Source: Ardenticatena maritima (GTDB lineage: Bacteria > Chloroflexota > Anaerolineae > Ardenticatenales > Ardenticatenaceae). From it: a stretch of 64,000 bases of DNA. Below are positions 43,562 to 52,474 of the stretch, piece by piece (positions within the stretch are counted from its first letter, which is position 1; every line of letters begins with the position of its first letter). Location of the stretch: contig NZ_LGKN01000006.1 in the NCBI RefSeq assembly GCF_001306175.1, positions 248,001 to 312,000 of the forward strand. The letters run 5' to 3'. The translations under genes and the position numbers were made by a program. The notes below the pieces were generated by a model that saw nothing but the letters and a program-made list of their open reading frames with translations, was not told where the DNA came from and made no database searches.

Positions 43562-44302
43562 ATGCCGATTCGTGCTGTGATTTTTGACGTTGGCGGGACG
43601 CTGATTTACCCCGTTGTTGACCCCTTGCGCATTCTGAACGATGCCGGTTTTGCCATCGAGCCGCACGTATTCAGCGCGGCGTTGCGGCGCACCTTCAACG
43701 AACATTTTTGGCCTCGCACCGGGCGCGACCTTGACATGTGGGGCGACGACGACCTTATCCGCACGTACTGGCGCGGGTTCTACGCCCACTTGTTCAGCCT
43801 GCTGGGGCTGCCCGAAGAGGCGTGGACGGCTCTCGCCGACCGCATTCAAGACCATTACTGGCAACCCGATGGGTGGACGCCTTTTCCCGAAACGCACACC
43901 GTGCTGGAACAATTGAAAGCCGCAGGGTTTATCCTGGGGGCGTTGAGTGATTGGAACAGCCAACTGCCGCGCATTCTCGACCACCTAGACTTGCATGCGT
44001 ACTTTGATTTTGTTGTGGTGAGTGCGCTGCACGGTGTGGGGAAACCGTCGCCGCTGCTCTTCGACATTGCCTTGCGACGCAGTGGCGTGCGGGCGGAAGA
44101 AGCCATCTATGTGGGCGACACCTACATGACCGACATCATGGGCGCACGGGCGTCGGGGCTGCATCCGGTGCTCATTGATCGTTCACAACGTCCCGCCCCG
44201 GCGGATTGCGATGTGATTCGCTCGCTGGATGAACTGTTGCCGCTTCTGCGCCGCCTGAATGGTCGCGAGGCGAAGGCTGCCAAATCGGAAGATACACAAT
44301 GA
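43562..44302 (+). CDS. HAD-superfamily hydrolase
   Basis: 246 residues. HAD motif I is VIFDVGGTLI (about 6-15) with the nucleophile Asp but Gly in place of the second Asp (DxG rather than DxD). Motif II is ALSDWNS, and motif III/IV is GKPSPLLF then VGDTYMTDIMGA (about 182-193). The DVGGT variant is shared with REG-2-like and other HADs that may act on phosphates slowly. It is the last gene of the PP2C operon. Its last 131 bp overlap the histidine-kinase gene on the other strand. Confidence 0.85.
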   Translation: MPIRAVIFDVGGTLIYPVVDPLRILNDAGFAIEPHVFSAALRRTFNEHFWPRTGRDLDMWGDDDLIRTYWRGFYAHLFSLLGLPEEAWTALADRIQDHYWQPDGWTPFPETHTVLEQLKAAGFILGALSDWNSQLPRILDHLDLHAYFDFVVVSALHGVGKPSPLLFDIALRRSGVRAEEAIYVGDTYMTDIMGARASGLHPVLIDRSQRPAPADCDVIRSLDELLPLLRRLNGREAKAAKSEDTQ

Positions 44303-45752
44303 AACGGCTTCCCTTGCCTTCTTCGCTTTCGACATCTACGTAGCCGCCGTGCGCCTCAGCAATCCACTGCACAATCGCCAACCCTAACCCCGTGCCGCCC
44401 AGTTCACGCGAGCGGGCGCGGTCCACCCGATAGAACCGCCGAAAGAGGTGCGGCTGCGCCTCTTTGGGTATGCCAATACCCGTATCTTCCACTTCGAGCC
44501 GCACCCAACCATCCTCGCGGTAGAGCGAAAGCGTGATACGACCTTCGGGTGTGTACTTGATGGCGTTGTCCACCAGGTTCAAAATCAACTGGCGCAGGCG
44601 GTCGCGGTCGCCCCGCACAATCGCCTGGTCTTCATGCCCCAGCCGCACTTCCAAAGGCTTGCCGCTCGCTCGCGCCAGCACCTTCGCCTGCCGATAGACA
44701 TCCAGCAACAGCATATCGAGTTCCACAGGTTCGTATTGCAGAGTCTCGCCGGCATCGGCGCGCACCAACAGCATCAGGTCGTCCACCAGGCGCTTGAGCC
44801 GCGCCACCTCGCTGGCAATCATCGTCAGGGCTTCGGCTTGCTGCTCAGGCGTTTCAAACGCCCCACGTCGCAGCAAATCCACCGTGCTTTGCAACGTGGT
44901 CAACGGCGTGCGCAATTCGTGGCTCACATCAGCCACAAAGCGTTGTTGATCGCGGAACACTTCTTCCAGCCGCGCCAGCATTTCATTGAACGCTTCCACC
45001 AGGTGGCGAATTTCATCATCCGCCGCCGGCTTGGGAATACGGCGCGTCAGGTCTTCGGCGCGGGTGATTTGCAAGGCCGTCTGGGTCACCCGTTCGACGG
45101 GACGAAGCGCCCGCCGCGCCAAAAAACTCCCCCCAATCAGCGCCACCAGACAGACCGCGACGACTGTACCGAAAATAGCCACTGCGAGTTGGCGGAGCAT
45201 GCGCTCGGTTTCAGCCAGCGGGTAGGCAACCTGAATGTAGCCAATCAAGGTGTTGCCAACATACACCGGATAGGTGTACAGGTTGACGTAGCGCAGATAA
45301 CTGCCGCCCGCACTCTCATCCAGCAACAAGGTGCGTACAACCATCTCGCGCATCGCCGCCGCCCGTTCCAGGTCTTCCCGGTAGCGCGGCAAAACAGAAT
45401 CGCCCAGCAGGCTATTGCGCATCCGCACCACTCCATCCGGCGACAACACCTGCACGAACATGGGCGTACTCGCCGGCAAAAATGTATCCAGCGCAGGCAT
45501 GGAAATGGAAGCGGGGGGATGGCGCTGGCGCACTTCGTATTCTTCAATCAGGGCGCTTTCAATTTGCAACACCACATCGCGCACGAGCGCATCATCACGC
45601 TGGCGCACCTGCTGCGCTAGCAAGACGTAGAGCAGCGCGCCGAAAATCATCAAAATCAGCCCCAGCAAGCCCACATACCAGAGCGTGAGGCGTACACGCA
45701 GGGGGATATAATCGAAGCGGCTGGTGCGCAGAAGCGGCGTTTGTTCACTCAT
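44172..45752 (-). CDS. Two-component sensor histidine kinase
   Basis: 526 residues. Membrane span 1 at about 22-46, an extracytoplasmic sensor domain (about 47-187), span 2 at about 188-213, HAMP (about 213-265), and dimerisation/phosphoacceptor HisKA with His 278 in VSHELRTPL. The ATPase has N-box [11 protein letters not shown] (391-401), DTGIGIP, and G-box GTGLGLAI (453-460). The core ends near residue 489. A tail of about 37 residues ([11 protein letters not shown] and beyond) reads antisense through the HAD gene and has no known domain. The start overlaps the response-regulator stop by 4 bp. Confidence 0.93.
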   Translation of the reverse strand: MSEQTPLLRTSRFDYIPLRVRLTLWYVGLLGLILMIFGALLYVLLAQQVRQRDDALVRDVVLQIESALIEEYEVRQRHPPASISMPALDTFLPASTPMFVQVLSPDGVVRMRNSLLGDSVLPRYREDLERAAAMREMVVRTLLLDESAGGSYLRYVNLYTYPVYVGNTLIGYIQVAYPLAETERMLRQLAVAIFGTVVAVCLVALIGGSFLARRALRPVERVTQTALQITRAEDLTRRIPKPAADDEIRHLVEAFNEMLARLEEVFRDQQRFVADVSHELRTPLTTLQSTVDLLRRGAFETPEQQAEALTMIASEVARLKRLVDDLMLLVRADAGETLQYEPVELDMLLLDVYRQAKVLARASGKPLEVRLGHEDQAIVRGDRDRLRQLILNLVDNAIKYTPEGRITLSLYREDGWVRLEVEDTGIGIPKEAQPHLFRRFYRVDRARSRELGGTGLGLAIVQWIAEAHGGYVDVESEEGKGSRFIVYLPIWQPSPRDHSGGAEAATVHPASESHRNPPGRDVVNDQ

Positions 45753-46438
45753 ACAGCATCCGGTTCACGCAAAATGTACCCCACACCGCGCACAGTGTGA
45801 ATCAGGCGCGGCTCGCCCTCGGCTTCCAACTTGTTGCGCAGGTAGCGCACATAGACATCCAGCAAATTGCTTTCACCGCTGAAATCGTACCCCCAGACAC
45901 GTTCGTAAATCAAATCTCGCGGGAGCACCTGGCGCGGGTTGCGCATGAAAAATTCCAGCAACTCGTATTCGGTCGGCGTCAACTCAATCACGCGGTCGCC
46001 CCGCTTGGCAATGCGCATGTTGGTGTCCAGGGTCAAATCGGCAAAGCGCAGAACGCCCTGGTCGCTCGTCGGCTGGCGGCGGCGCAACAAGGCGTGAATG
46101 CGTGCCAGCAACTCTTCAAATGCAAAGGGTTTCACCAGATAATCATCCGCCCCGCTCTCCAAGCCCAGCACACGGTCGGCGACGCTATCTTTGGCCGTCA
46201 ACATGAGCACGGGCACATCCGGCAACGCCGCGCGAATCCGTTTCAGCACTTCCAACCCATCCATGCCGGGCAACATCCAGTCCAGGATAATGAGGTCGGG
46301 CGTAAATTGGCGCAGTTTTTCCAGCGCGGTTGGCCCATCCGGCGCGGTTTCGACGCGATACCCTTCAAACAACAGCCCGCGCCGCAACATCTCGCTAATT
46401 TTGGCGTCGTCTTCGATGATGAGAATCGAGGCTGCCAT
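45749..46438 (-). CDS. OmpR/PhoB-family response regulator
   Basis: 229 residues. Receiver domain: acidic pair ED-D at 9-11, phosphoacceptor Asp 53 in [12 protein letters not shown], Thr in MLTAKD, and Lys in YLVKPF. The C-terminal winged helix (about 130-225) has [17 protein letters not shown] and [11 protein letters not shown], typical of MprA/PhoB-type regulators. ATG 46438 has GAGGGAAGC upstream; an upstream ATG at 46495 is unlikely. It forms a two-gene operon with its kinase. The regulated genes are not known. Confidence 0.95.
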   Translation of the reverse strand: MAASILIIEDDAKISEMLRRGLLFEGYRVETAPDGPTALEKLRQFTPDLIILDWMLPGMDGLEVLKRIRAALPDVPVLMLTAKDSVADRVLGLESGADDYLVKPFAFEELLARIHALLRRRQPTSDQGVLRFADLTLDTNMRIAKRGDRVIELTPTEYELLEFFMRNPRQVLPRDLIYERVWGYDFSGESNLLDVYVRYLRNKLEAEGEPRLIHTVRGVGYILREPDAV

Positions 46439-46569
46439 ATGCTTCCCTCGTGCGCTTCCCTTTCGGTTTCCACCAGCGTGCCGGTGTAGTATCATGAAGG
46501 CGCTGCATTTCTCAAAATTGAGCAGAGACGTCGGGAGACGCAGACCATCAAAAACAAAAAGGAAGCCCT

Positions 46570-47229
46570 ATGACCATGTTCGACCTTTCTCACCCCATCG
46601 AAGACGCCATGCCCGTCTATCCCGGCACGCCCCCCGTCCATGTCGCCCAGCGCGCCACTATCGAACAGGACGGGTTCGCCGAAAAAAGCCTGTCGTTTAC
46701 ATCGCACACCGGCACACACATGGACGCGCCCGCCCACATGGTTCTCAACGGGCAAACGCTCGACCAACTGCCGCTGGAAACCTTCGTGGGGCGCGCTTGT
46801 GTGGTGGACGTGGCGGAAGACGGCGCGTTGATTCAGCAAAGCACCCTGCAATCCGCCGCCGACCTCATCGCCCGCGCCGATTTTGTGCTCCTTGACAGCG
46901 GTTGGTGGCGGCGCTGGAAGCAACCCGACTACTACCAGGCGTATCCCACGCTCTCGCCCGAAGCCGCCGAATGGCTGGCAACCTTCAAATTGAAAGGTGT
47001 CGGCGTGGATGTGGCCTCAGTAGACCCAATCAACGCCGACACCTTTCGCATTCACGGTATTCTGTTCGCGGCGAACTTCGTCATCATCGAAAATTTGACG
47101 AACCTCGACCGCTTGCCGCGAGGACGGCTCTTTGGATTTGCCGCCCTGCCCCTGCCCATCCGCGACGCCGATGGGGCGCCGGTGCGAGCACTGGCATGGC
47201 TGGACGCGCCGACTATGCCCCTGTCATGA
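46570..47229 (+). CDS. Cyclase-family metal-dependent hydrolase (kynurenine-formamidase-like)
   Basis: 219 residues. The metal-binding motif HTGTHMDAPAHM (about 47-58; HxGTHxDxPxH) is exact. MFDLSHPIEDAMPVYPGTPP at the N-terminus is characteristic. Family members hydrolyse N-formylkynurenine, isatin or cyclic amides. No other tryptophan-degradation gene is nearby, so the substrate is open. GGAAGCCC lies before the ATG. Its end overlaps the convergent cupin gene by 17 bp. Confidence 0.85.
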   Translation: MTMFDLSHPIEDAMPVYPGTPPVHVAQRATIEQDGFAEKSLSFTSHTGTHMDAPAHMVLNGQTLDQLPLETFVGRACVVDVAEDGALIQQSTLQSAADLIARADFVLLDSGWWRRWKQPDYYQAYPTLSPEAAEWLATFKLKGVGVDVASVDPINADTFRIHGILFAANFVIIENLTNLDRLPRGRLFGFAALPLPIRDADGAPVRALAWLDAPTMPLS

Positions 47230-47539
47230 GCAACAGGAAGGCGCTCTCTTCCAACGCGTAGAGCCCATGCGGCGCTTGCGGCGGAATGATAAGACACGAA
47301 CCCGCGGCGCACTCGAAGGTTTCCGCGCCAACGGTTACCCGCAAGCGCCCACGCCCAACAATGAGCGTCGCGCGGTAGGGCGATGTGTGTTCGGTCAATT
47401 CCTGGCCGGCGCCAAAACCAAACAACACAACGCGCACATTGGCGGCTTTGTACACTGTGCGGCTGAGAATACCATCAGCGGGAATTTCACCAACCGCCGA
47501 AGCAATATCTTCAACAAAAAACGGTGTTTCAGATGGCAT
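47213..47539 (-). CDS. Small cupin-domain protein
   Basis: 108 residues forming one cupin barrel. The first motif is degraded (GFGAGQELTEHTSPYRATLIV, with a single clear His-Glu-type ligand set), and the second is IIPPQAPHGLYALE with a His. It may bind a metal less tightly than full cupins. The role may be a small-molecule sensor or isomerase. ATG 47539 follows GGAGG. The divergent gap to the YqeC-MocA gene is 101 bp. Confidence 0.75.
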   Translation of the reverse strand: MPSETPFFVEDIASAVGEIPADGILSRTVYKAANVRVVLFGFGAGQELTEHTSPYRATLIVGRGRLRVTVGAETFECAAGSCLIIPPQAPHGLYALEESAFLLLMTGA

Positions 47540-47640
47540 ACGTACCTCCATGCGTGTTTGTCCAAGAACCGTCGGGGTACAGTATGCCCACGCCATGCCG
47601 TATGTCGTTGTCCTAGCGCAACCTGTGGAGTCAATCACCC

Positions 47641-48975
47641 ATGAACCTGAGCACCGCTCTGCGCATCAAACCCAAAAGCGTCGTCAGCATTGTGGGCGGG
47701 GGTGGGAAAACGAGCACCATGTATCGCCTGGCGAATGAACTCGCCGCCCGCGGCTGGCGCGTTGTGAGCACCACCACCACCCGCCTGTTTGAAGCCCAGG
47801 CGCAAGAAGCGCCCGCCATCGTGCCCCTGCCCGAACTGGAAACGCTCTCCGCAGCATTGGACCGCTACGGGCACGTGCTGGTTGCCGCGCCGCGCGAAGG
47901 CGATACCAAGCGCCCCGGTATTCCCCCGGAAGCGGTTGATACGCTCATCGCGCGCCCCGACGTGGACGCCGTCATCGTCGAAGCGGACGGGAGCCGTCGC
48001 CATCCGCTCAAAGCGCCCGCCGAGCATGAGCCGGTTGTGCCCGCTTCAACCACGCATCTTGTGGCTATCGCCGGCATCGAATGTGTGGGCGCACCGCTCA
48101 CTCCCGACATCGTACACCGCCCGGAACGTGTAGCGGCATTGACGGGGCGCGCGTTCGGCGAGGTGCTGACGCCGTCGGATGTAGCCCACGTGCTCACGCA
48201 TCCCCAGGGCGGCGCCAAAGCCTTGCCCGCAGGGGCGGCGTTCTACGTCCTGCTGAACAAGGTGGAAGATGAACAGACCCTGCACACCGCGCGCGAGGTA
48301 GCCGCCCACGCCTTGCACGCCGAGCATCTGCATGGCGTCCTTTTGGCGGCGGTGCGGCGCACGCCCCCCGTGCGTGAACGGCACACACGTGTCGCCGGGG
48401 TGGTGCTTGCCGCCGGGCAAGCCAGCCGCTTCGGGCGCACCAAGCAACTGCTCGACTGGCGGGGGACGCCCATGGTCGCGCATGTGGTGCGCGTGGCGCA
48501 GCAAGCGGGGCTTGCCCCCATCATCGTGGTCGTGGGGCACGAGGCGGAACGTGTGGCGGCGGCGGTCGAGCCTTTGGGCGTGCAGGTAGTTTTCAATGCA
48601 GCCTATGCCGAAGGGCAAGCCACATCTGTCGCGGCGGGCGTCCGGGCGCTTCCGCCCACCGTGGGCGCGGCGTGCTTCCTGCTCGCCGACCAGCCGCTCA
48701 TCACCCCCGCAACCATTCGCGCCCTGGTGGAAGCCCACCGCCAACACGCCGCCGCGCTCATCGCCCCTGAGTATGCCGGGCAGCGGGGCAACCCCGTGCT
48801 GTTCGACCAGGAATACTTTGCCGACCTGGCACGCCTGCAAGGCGATACGGGGGGACGGGCATTGTTCAAGCGGCTTGCCGGGCAGACACACCTTGTGCCG
48901 GTGGACGACCCCGGCGTGCTGATTGACCTGGATACCCCCGACGCCTACGCAGAGTATTGCGGCGAGAGTGATTGA
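47641..48975 (+). CDS. YqeC-MocA fusion: molybdenum cofactor cytidylyltransferase with YqeC domain
   Basis: 444 residues. The N-terminal YqeC-like domain (about 1-235) has a P-loop-like SIVGGGGKTSTMY (15-27) and VIVEADGSRRHPLKAP (about 111-126), as in YqeC of selenium-dependent molybdenum hydroxylase clusters. The C-terminal domain (about 248-440) is MocA/MobA-like: VVLAAGQASRFGRTKQL nucleotide-binding start, ADQPLI (about 350) and QRGNPVLF. MocA converts Mo-molybdopterin to the CTP form needed by xanthine-dehydrogenase-type enzymes. The two are normally separate genes. The nearest client in this window is the hydroxylase subunit at 12-14.2 kb. Confidence 0.9.
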   Translation: MNLSTALRIKPKSVVSIVGGGGKTSTMYRLANELAARGWRVVSTTTTRLFEAQAQEAPAIVPLPELETLSAALDRYGHVLVAAPREGDTKRPGIPPEAVDTLIARPDVDAVIVEADGSRRHPLKAPAEHEPVVPASTTHLVAIAGIECVGAPLTPDIVHRPERVAALTGRAFGEVLTPSDVAHVLTHPQGGAKALPAGAAFYVLLNKVEDEQTLHTAREVAAHALHAEHLHGVLLAAVRRTPPVRERHTRVAGVVLAAGQASRFGRTKQLLDWRGTPMVAHVVRVAQQAGLAPIIVVVGHEAERVAAAVEPLGVQVVFNAAYAEGQATSVAAGVRALPPTVGAACFLLADQPLITPATIRALVEAHRQHAAALIAPEYAGQRGNPVLFDQEYFADLARLQGDTGGRALFKRLAGQTHLVPVDDPGVLIDLDTPDAYAEYCGESD

Positions 48976-48999
48976 CGCCGCGCCCGTCCACCGTATAAT
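48972..48999 (+). promoter_or_regulatory. Sigma70 promoter for the MaoC-like gene
   Basis: TTGACG (48972-48977) overlaps the stop codon of the YqeC-MocA gene; 16-bp spacer; TATAAT (48994-48999) is exact. Confidence 0.8.
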
Positions 49000-49038
49000 C
49001 GCGAGCGAGCGTGAACCAACGAACAAAAGGAGCACGGC

Positions 49039-49500
49039 ATGCCCATTCAAGCAGGCTACTTCGAGGAATTTGAAGAAGGCATGGTCTTTGAAACCGGCGG
49101 TCGCACCGTCACCGAAGCCGACATCGTCAACTTCGCCGGGCTTTCAGGCGACTTCAACCCCATTCACACCAACGAAGTCCACGCTTCGCAAACGATGTTT
49201 GGGCGGCGCATTGCGCACGGCTTGCTGGGGCTTTCGATTGCGTCCGGTCTTTGCACACATTTGGGCTTTCTGGGCGACACCGTGCAAGCCTTTCTGGGGC
49301 TCGAATGGAAATTCAAAGCCCCCATTTTCATTGGCGACACCATCAAAGTGCGCGTGACGGTAAGCAACTTGCGCCCCATGCGCCGCCTGGGGGGCGGTGT
49401 AGTGACATTCAATGTGGATGTCATCAAGCAAGACGATACGGTCGTCCAAACGGGTGCGTGGCAAATTCTGTTCAAGAGCCGCCCGGCTGAGGACGCCTAG
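49039..49500 (+). CDS. MaoC-family (R)-hydratase / dehydratase
   Basis: 153 residues with a single hot-dog fold. The hydratase-2 motif is intact: SGDFNPIHTNEVHASQTMFG (about 35-54), with catalytic Asp and His, followed by RIAHGLLGLS. It would hydrate a trans-2-enoyl-CoA or a related thioester. No other fatty-acid gene lies nearby, so the substrate is open. AAAAGGAGC precedes the ATG, and the gene has its own promoter. Confidence 0.88.
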   Translation: MPIQAGYFEEFEEGMVFETGGRTVTEADIVNFAGLSGDFNPIHTNEVHASQTMFGRRIAHGLLGLSIASGLCTHLGFLGDTVQAFLGLEWKFKAPIFIGDTIKVRVTVSNLRPMRRLGGGVVTFNVDVIKQDDTVVQTGAWQILFKSRPAEDA

Positions 49501-49569
49501 ACGGATTGACCAAACGACACGAAAAGGCGACCAGCGCGTCGCCTTTCGTCATCTTGATGAGGTGCCGAC

Positions 49570-50295
49570 GTGCAAAATGGTGGGCGTGGAACAGCAATCG
49601 CCTTTCTGGTTGTGATGCTGATAATTTGTGCCGGCGTCTATTGGGTGGCGCAATCTGTGCGCACAGCCGGCGTGTGGGGCATCGGCAGCGCCGAGGTGAT
49701 TACGCCAACGCCTCATATCGCGCCGCCAACGTTCACCCCCTTTTCGGTTCGTCCGACGCCATCGCCGACGCCATCGCCGACGCTGGAAAGCGCCTTGCTG
49801 ACGCCTACGGCGCAGCCGCCGATTGTCGCGGCGATTCCAACATTTGCGCCGACTGCGCTACCGCCTACCCCATTGCCGCCATTGGTGCCGGTTTTCTTCA
49901 ACACGCCCACACCGCGCCCCACCGCACCGCCACCGCCGACGGCGACGCCCACGTTTCCGTTCCAGGTGGCGTTGCAAACACCGGATTTTGAGCGTGGATG
50001 TGCGGGCTACTACATTTATGGGTATGTGTACGATCGAAACGGCAACCCATTGCCAGGGGTGCGTGTTCACGTGTTCGATATTTACGGCAACGACATTCCG
50101 CCCGTCGTCACCAAAACCGAGCCGCCGGGGTGGTACGATGTCGTCATCAGCAATCAACGCGATACGTGGATTGTAGAAGTGGTGGACGAAGCGGGGCGGC
50201 AACTCAGCCCGCGCGTGCAAATCTTGAACACGGGCAATTTTGTGGAAGGGCAAGAAGCCTGCTGGCACCGTGTTGATTTCCGACAAAGCCGATGA
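49570..50295 (+). CDS. Membrane-anchored protein with Thr/Pro linker and carboxypeptidase-regulatory-like domain
   Basis: 241 residues. One N-terminal span (about 7-28), a Thr/Pro-rich linker (about 45-138), then a compact C-terminal domain (about 143-241) with GYVYDRNGNPLPGVRVHVFD. This matches the beta-sandwich CarboxypepD_reg/Cna-B-type fold often found in surface proteins. A Cys pair (near 143 and 232) could form a disulfide. It starts with GTG 49570, preceded by GAGGTG. No function beyond surface display can be inferred. Confidence 0.7.
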   Translation: MQNGGRGTAIAFLVVMLIICAGVYWVAQSVRTAGVWGIGSAEVITPTPHIAPPTFTPFSVRPTPSPTPSPTLESALLTPTAQPPIVAAIPTFAPTALPPTPLPPLVPVFFNTPTPRPTAPPPPTATPTFPFQVALQTPDFERGCAGYYIYGYVYDRNGNPLPGVRVHVFDIYGNDIPPVVTKTEPPGWYDVVISNQRDTWIVEVVDEAGRQLSPRVQILNTGNFVEGQEACWHRVDFRQSR

Positions 50296-50316
50296 AAAAA
50301 GCCCCGTGTAGGGGCT
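50294..50316 (-). terminator. Terminator of the DUF5679 gene
   Basis: On the minus strand AGCCCC, a 5-nt loop, GGGGCT, then TTTTTT. It overlaps the stop codon region of the gene. Confidence 0.8.
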
Positions 50317-50711
50317 CAGGTGCTTTTGACGAACTGGCTTACCTTGGCGCCGCATACGGCGCATGTGCCTCGCAAGCGCCGTCGCCCTTTGGGTGTTGTT
50401 TCGTACACGGGGTTGTTCACGGGCTGTTTCTTGCGGCACCGCACGCAATAGGCAAGCGGCGCTTCTTCTGGGAGCGTTTGTGGTGATGGAGCAGGTTCAG
50501 GCGCAGGTGATGTCTGCTCCGCAGGTGTAGATGTCGGCGGCGCGGGCGACGTTGTGCTGGTCTCCAAGGGTTCAATGCGCTCGGGTTCAACTGTTGGCAT
50601 GGGCGCTGAGACAATCTGTTGCGGTTGCCACGATTCCCACAACCACTTGAAGAGAAACCAACCGCCAACAAGACCGAACAAAAAGGCGAACCATTTAAAA
50701 ACGCGACGCAT
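50316..50711 (-). CDS. Membrane-anchored DUF5679 zinc-ribbon protein
   Basis: 131 residues. N-terminal hydrophobic anchor (about 6-26), a Pro/Thr/Glu-rich spacer (about 35-85), then a zinc-ribbon: YCVRCRKKQPV (CxxC) and GTCAVCGAKVSQF (CxxC) near 88-127, the DUF5679 pattern. That domain is commonly a standalone 50-residue protein; here it is tethered. It would bind one zinc and probably protein or nucleic acid. It is followed by its own terminator. Confidence 0.8.
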   Translation of the reverse strand: MRRVFKWFAFLFGLVGGWFLFKWLWESWQPQQIVSAPMPTVEPERIEPLETSTTSPAPPTSTPAEQTSPAPEPAPSPQTLPEEAPLAYCVRCRKKQPVNNPVYETTPKGRRRLRGTCAVCGAKVSQFVKST

Positions 50712-50814
50712 AGACGACTCCTCTACTTTCTAAAAGTGTTTCGACATGCTCTTATTCGATTGTATCATGAGAACAGATGAGCCAAAAACGGAGTTTCAGG
50801 GAAGGGCGTGAACC

Positions 50815-52071
50815 ATGCATCTTTCGTCGTCGTTATTGAGTGCTCTGGAACAAAGCCCCCCGGCGCGTGTTGTGGTGGTGATTTCCGGGTATCGGCAAGG
50901 AAGCGCCATTCGGGCGCGCGCGCAAAGCATAGCGCCCGCACTGCGTGCGTTTGAGGAGAGTGCGTTATTGCTGGTGGATTCCTCGGCGTGGGGGCAATCT
51001 GGTGCAGGTCCAATTGTAGAACGCGAACAGTTTGACGTGCGCACGATTTTCGTGCGCCCCGGCGGTTTGACGGGGCGTGGTGAATTGTTTGCCGCCGCCC
51101 TGGAAGCCGCACTCGCATTACAGGCTGAAACCATCGTGTGGCTCGACCCCAACATGCTCAACATTGCCCCCGACTGGGTTGAACAATTGGCGCAACCGGT
51201 TGTCAACAAAACACTGGATTATGCTATCGCGCACTATACGACTATCTCGCCACCCTTTTTTATTCAAGATAGCCTGATGACCCCACTTGCCGAAGCCTTG
51301 TTCGGCATTCCACTCCGCCATCCGCTCGCCACCGAACGCGCAATGTCGGCAGGCATTGCCCGGTACATTGTTGAAGCCGACGTCTGGGAGACTGACGTAG
51401 CACGCTATGGCATTGATGCGTGGTTGACGATGGAAGTGCTGCTCAACGGGGCGCGTGTCGGAGCGATTCCAGCACCAGCCCCGATGCGCCGAGCCAAAAA
51501 CACGCGCGACCGTACGCGGCGCTTGCGGTTCTTACAACAAGTGGGCACGTTCTTCCGCTTCGTTTACTTTTACCGCACCTATTGGCATGGGCTAGAAAAT
51601 GCAGAAGCCCTCGTCCAAACGCCCGCCCCACAATGGCGCGACCTTCCCCAAACAGAGGAAGCCCGCCAATGGTTGATGCGCGCCAAAGAGGCCTGGACGC
51701 CCGCACTCCGCGACGACTGGAAAGAAGCCTTCTCCACGCCGGAGATGCTGGATATGGCTGAAGCCGTCATGCATGGTGCGCTGTGGCCATGCCCACATGA
51801 TTTTTGGGCGCGGTGTGTGTACGATTTGCTGGTGCTCTACCATCAGGGGGATGGCGACCCTGACCGTGTGATTTACGCGCTTTTTCCGCTCTATCTGGCA
51901 CGCGCCGCCGCCCTTGACGCCACATGGACAACGGCGCCGGAGCAATACGAGCGTGTGATTGCGCACCAGATACATGCGTTCTGGCAACTACGGGCGCACT
52001 TCATAGAACGCTGGAATGTGTATCTTCCGCCGGAACAACGCCGCCTGTTGAAGCGGTTAGGGTTGCTCTAA
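50815..52071 (+). CDS. Glycosyltransferase-like protein (GT-A fold, no DxD seen)
   Basis: 418 residues. The first 260 residues look like a GT-A glycosyltransferase of the mannosyl/glucosylglycerate-synthase type: VVVVISGYRQGSA near the start, the nucleotide-sugar region IVWLDPNML (about 103-111) and YGIDAWLTMEVLLNGARVGAI (about 201-221). The usual DxD metal motif is replaced by DPN. The last 150 residues are helical (FWARCVYDLLVLY). Donor and acceptor are unknown; compatible-solute synthesis is one possibility. The ATG at 50815 follows GGGAAGGGCG. Confidence 0.6.
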   Translation: MHLSSSLLSALEQSPPARVVVVISGYRQGSAIRARAQSIAPALRAFEESALLLVDSSAWGQSGAGPIVEREQFDVRTIFVRPGGLTGRGELFAAALEAALALQAETIVWLDPNMLNIAPDWVEQLAQPVVNKTLDYAIAHYTTISPPFFIQDSLMTPLAEALFGIPLRHPLATERAMSAGIARYIVEADVWETDVARYGIDAWLTMEVLLNGARVGAIPAPAPMRRAKNTRDRTRRLRFLQQVGTFFRFVYFYRTYWHGLENAEALVQTPAPQWRDLPQTEEARQWLMRAKEAWTPALRDDWKEAFSTPEMLDMAEAVMHGALWPCPHDFWARCVYDLLVLYHQGDGDPDRVIYALFPLYLARAAALDATWTTAPEQYERVIAHQIHAFWQLRAHFIERWNVYLPPEQRRLLKRLGLL

Positions 52072-52079
52072 ACAAAAAA

Positions 52080-52100
52080 CCGGCGCTTGCTCAGCGCCGG
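52080..52100. terminator. Bidirectional terminator between the GT-like and FmdB-type genes
   Basis: A 7-bp stem CCGGCGC / GCGCCGG with a 7-nt loop, flanked by AAAAAA on the left (a T-run for the minus strand) and CATATTTT on the right. Confidence 0.8.
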
Positions 52101-52122
52101 CATATTTTCATTACCCTCTGTT

Positions 52123-52353
52123 TTATTCGCTACTGGTACTGCTCGATTCACTTTTCCCATTGCCGCCGTTGTTGCTCTTGCGGCTATCCGTAATGTACCA
52201 CCCCGAACCCTTGAAAATGATGCCCGCCGGCACAAAAACGCGGCGCGTTTCTTCATGTCCATTTGGGCATGTGGCGACAGCCGGTTCATTGAAACTCTGC
52301 ACTTTCTCAAATTCCGTGCCGCACACCTTGCATCGGTACACATAGGTTGGCAT
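52123..52353 (-). CDS. FmdB-family zinc-ribbon protein
   Basis: 76 residues. MPTYVYRCKVCGTEF at the N-terminus, then CPNGHEE, give the four-ligand ribbon of the FmdB/CxxC family. The linker AGIIFKGSGWYITDSR is diagnostic, and the Ser/Gly-rich tail is normal. Regulatory function was proposed for FmdB but is not proven. ATG 52353 follows GAGGAAACC. Confidence 0.9.
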   Translation of the reverse strand: MPTYVYRCKVCGTEFEKVQSFNEPAVATCPNGHEETRRVFVPAGIIFKGSGWYITDSRKSNNGGNGKSESSSTSSE

Positions 52354-52474
52354 GGGTTTCCTCCTCGTCTGCTCCCACTCTTGCATCTTCATGGTGGTAT
52401 CTGATAACGCCGCGCATTATACACGGTTGGGGTATACGTGTCAATTCCCTGTTAGCACTCAACGCATGAGACTG

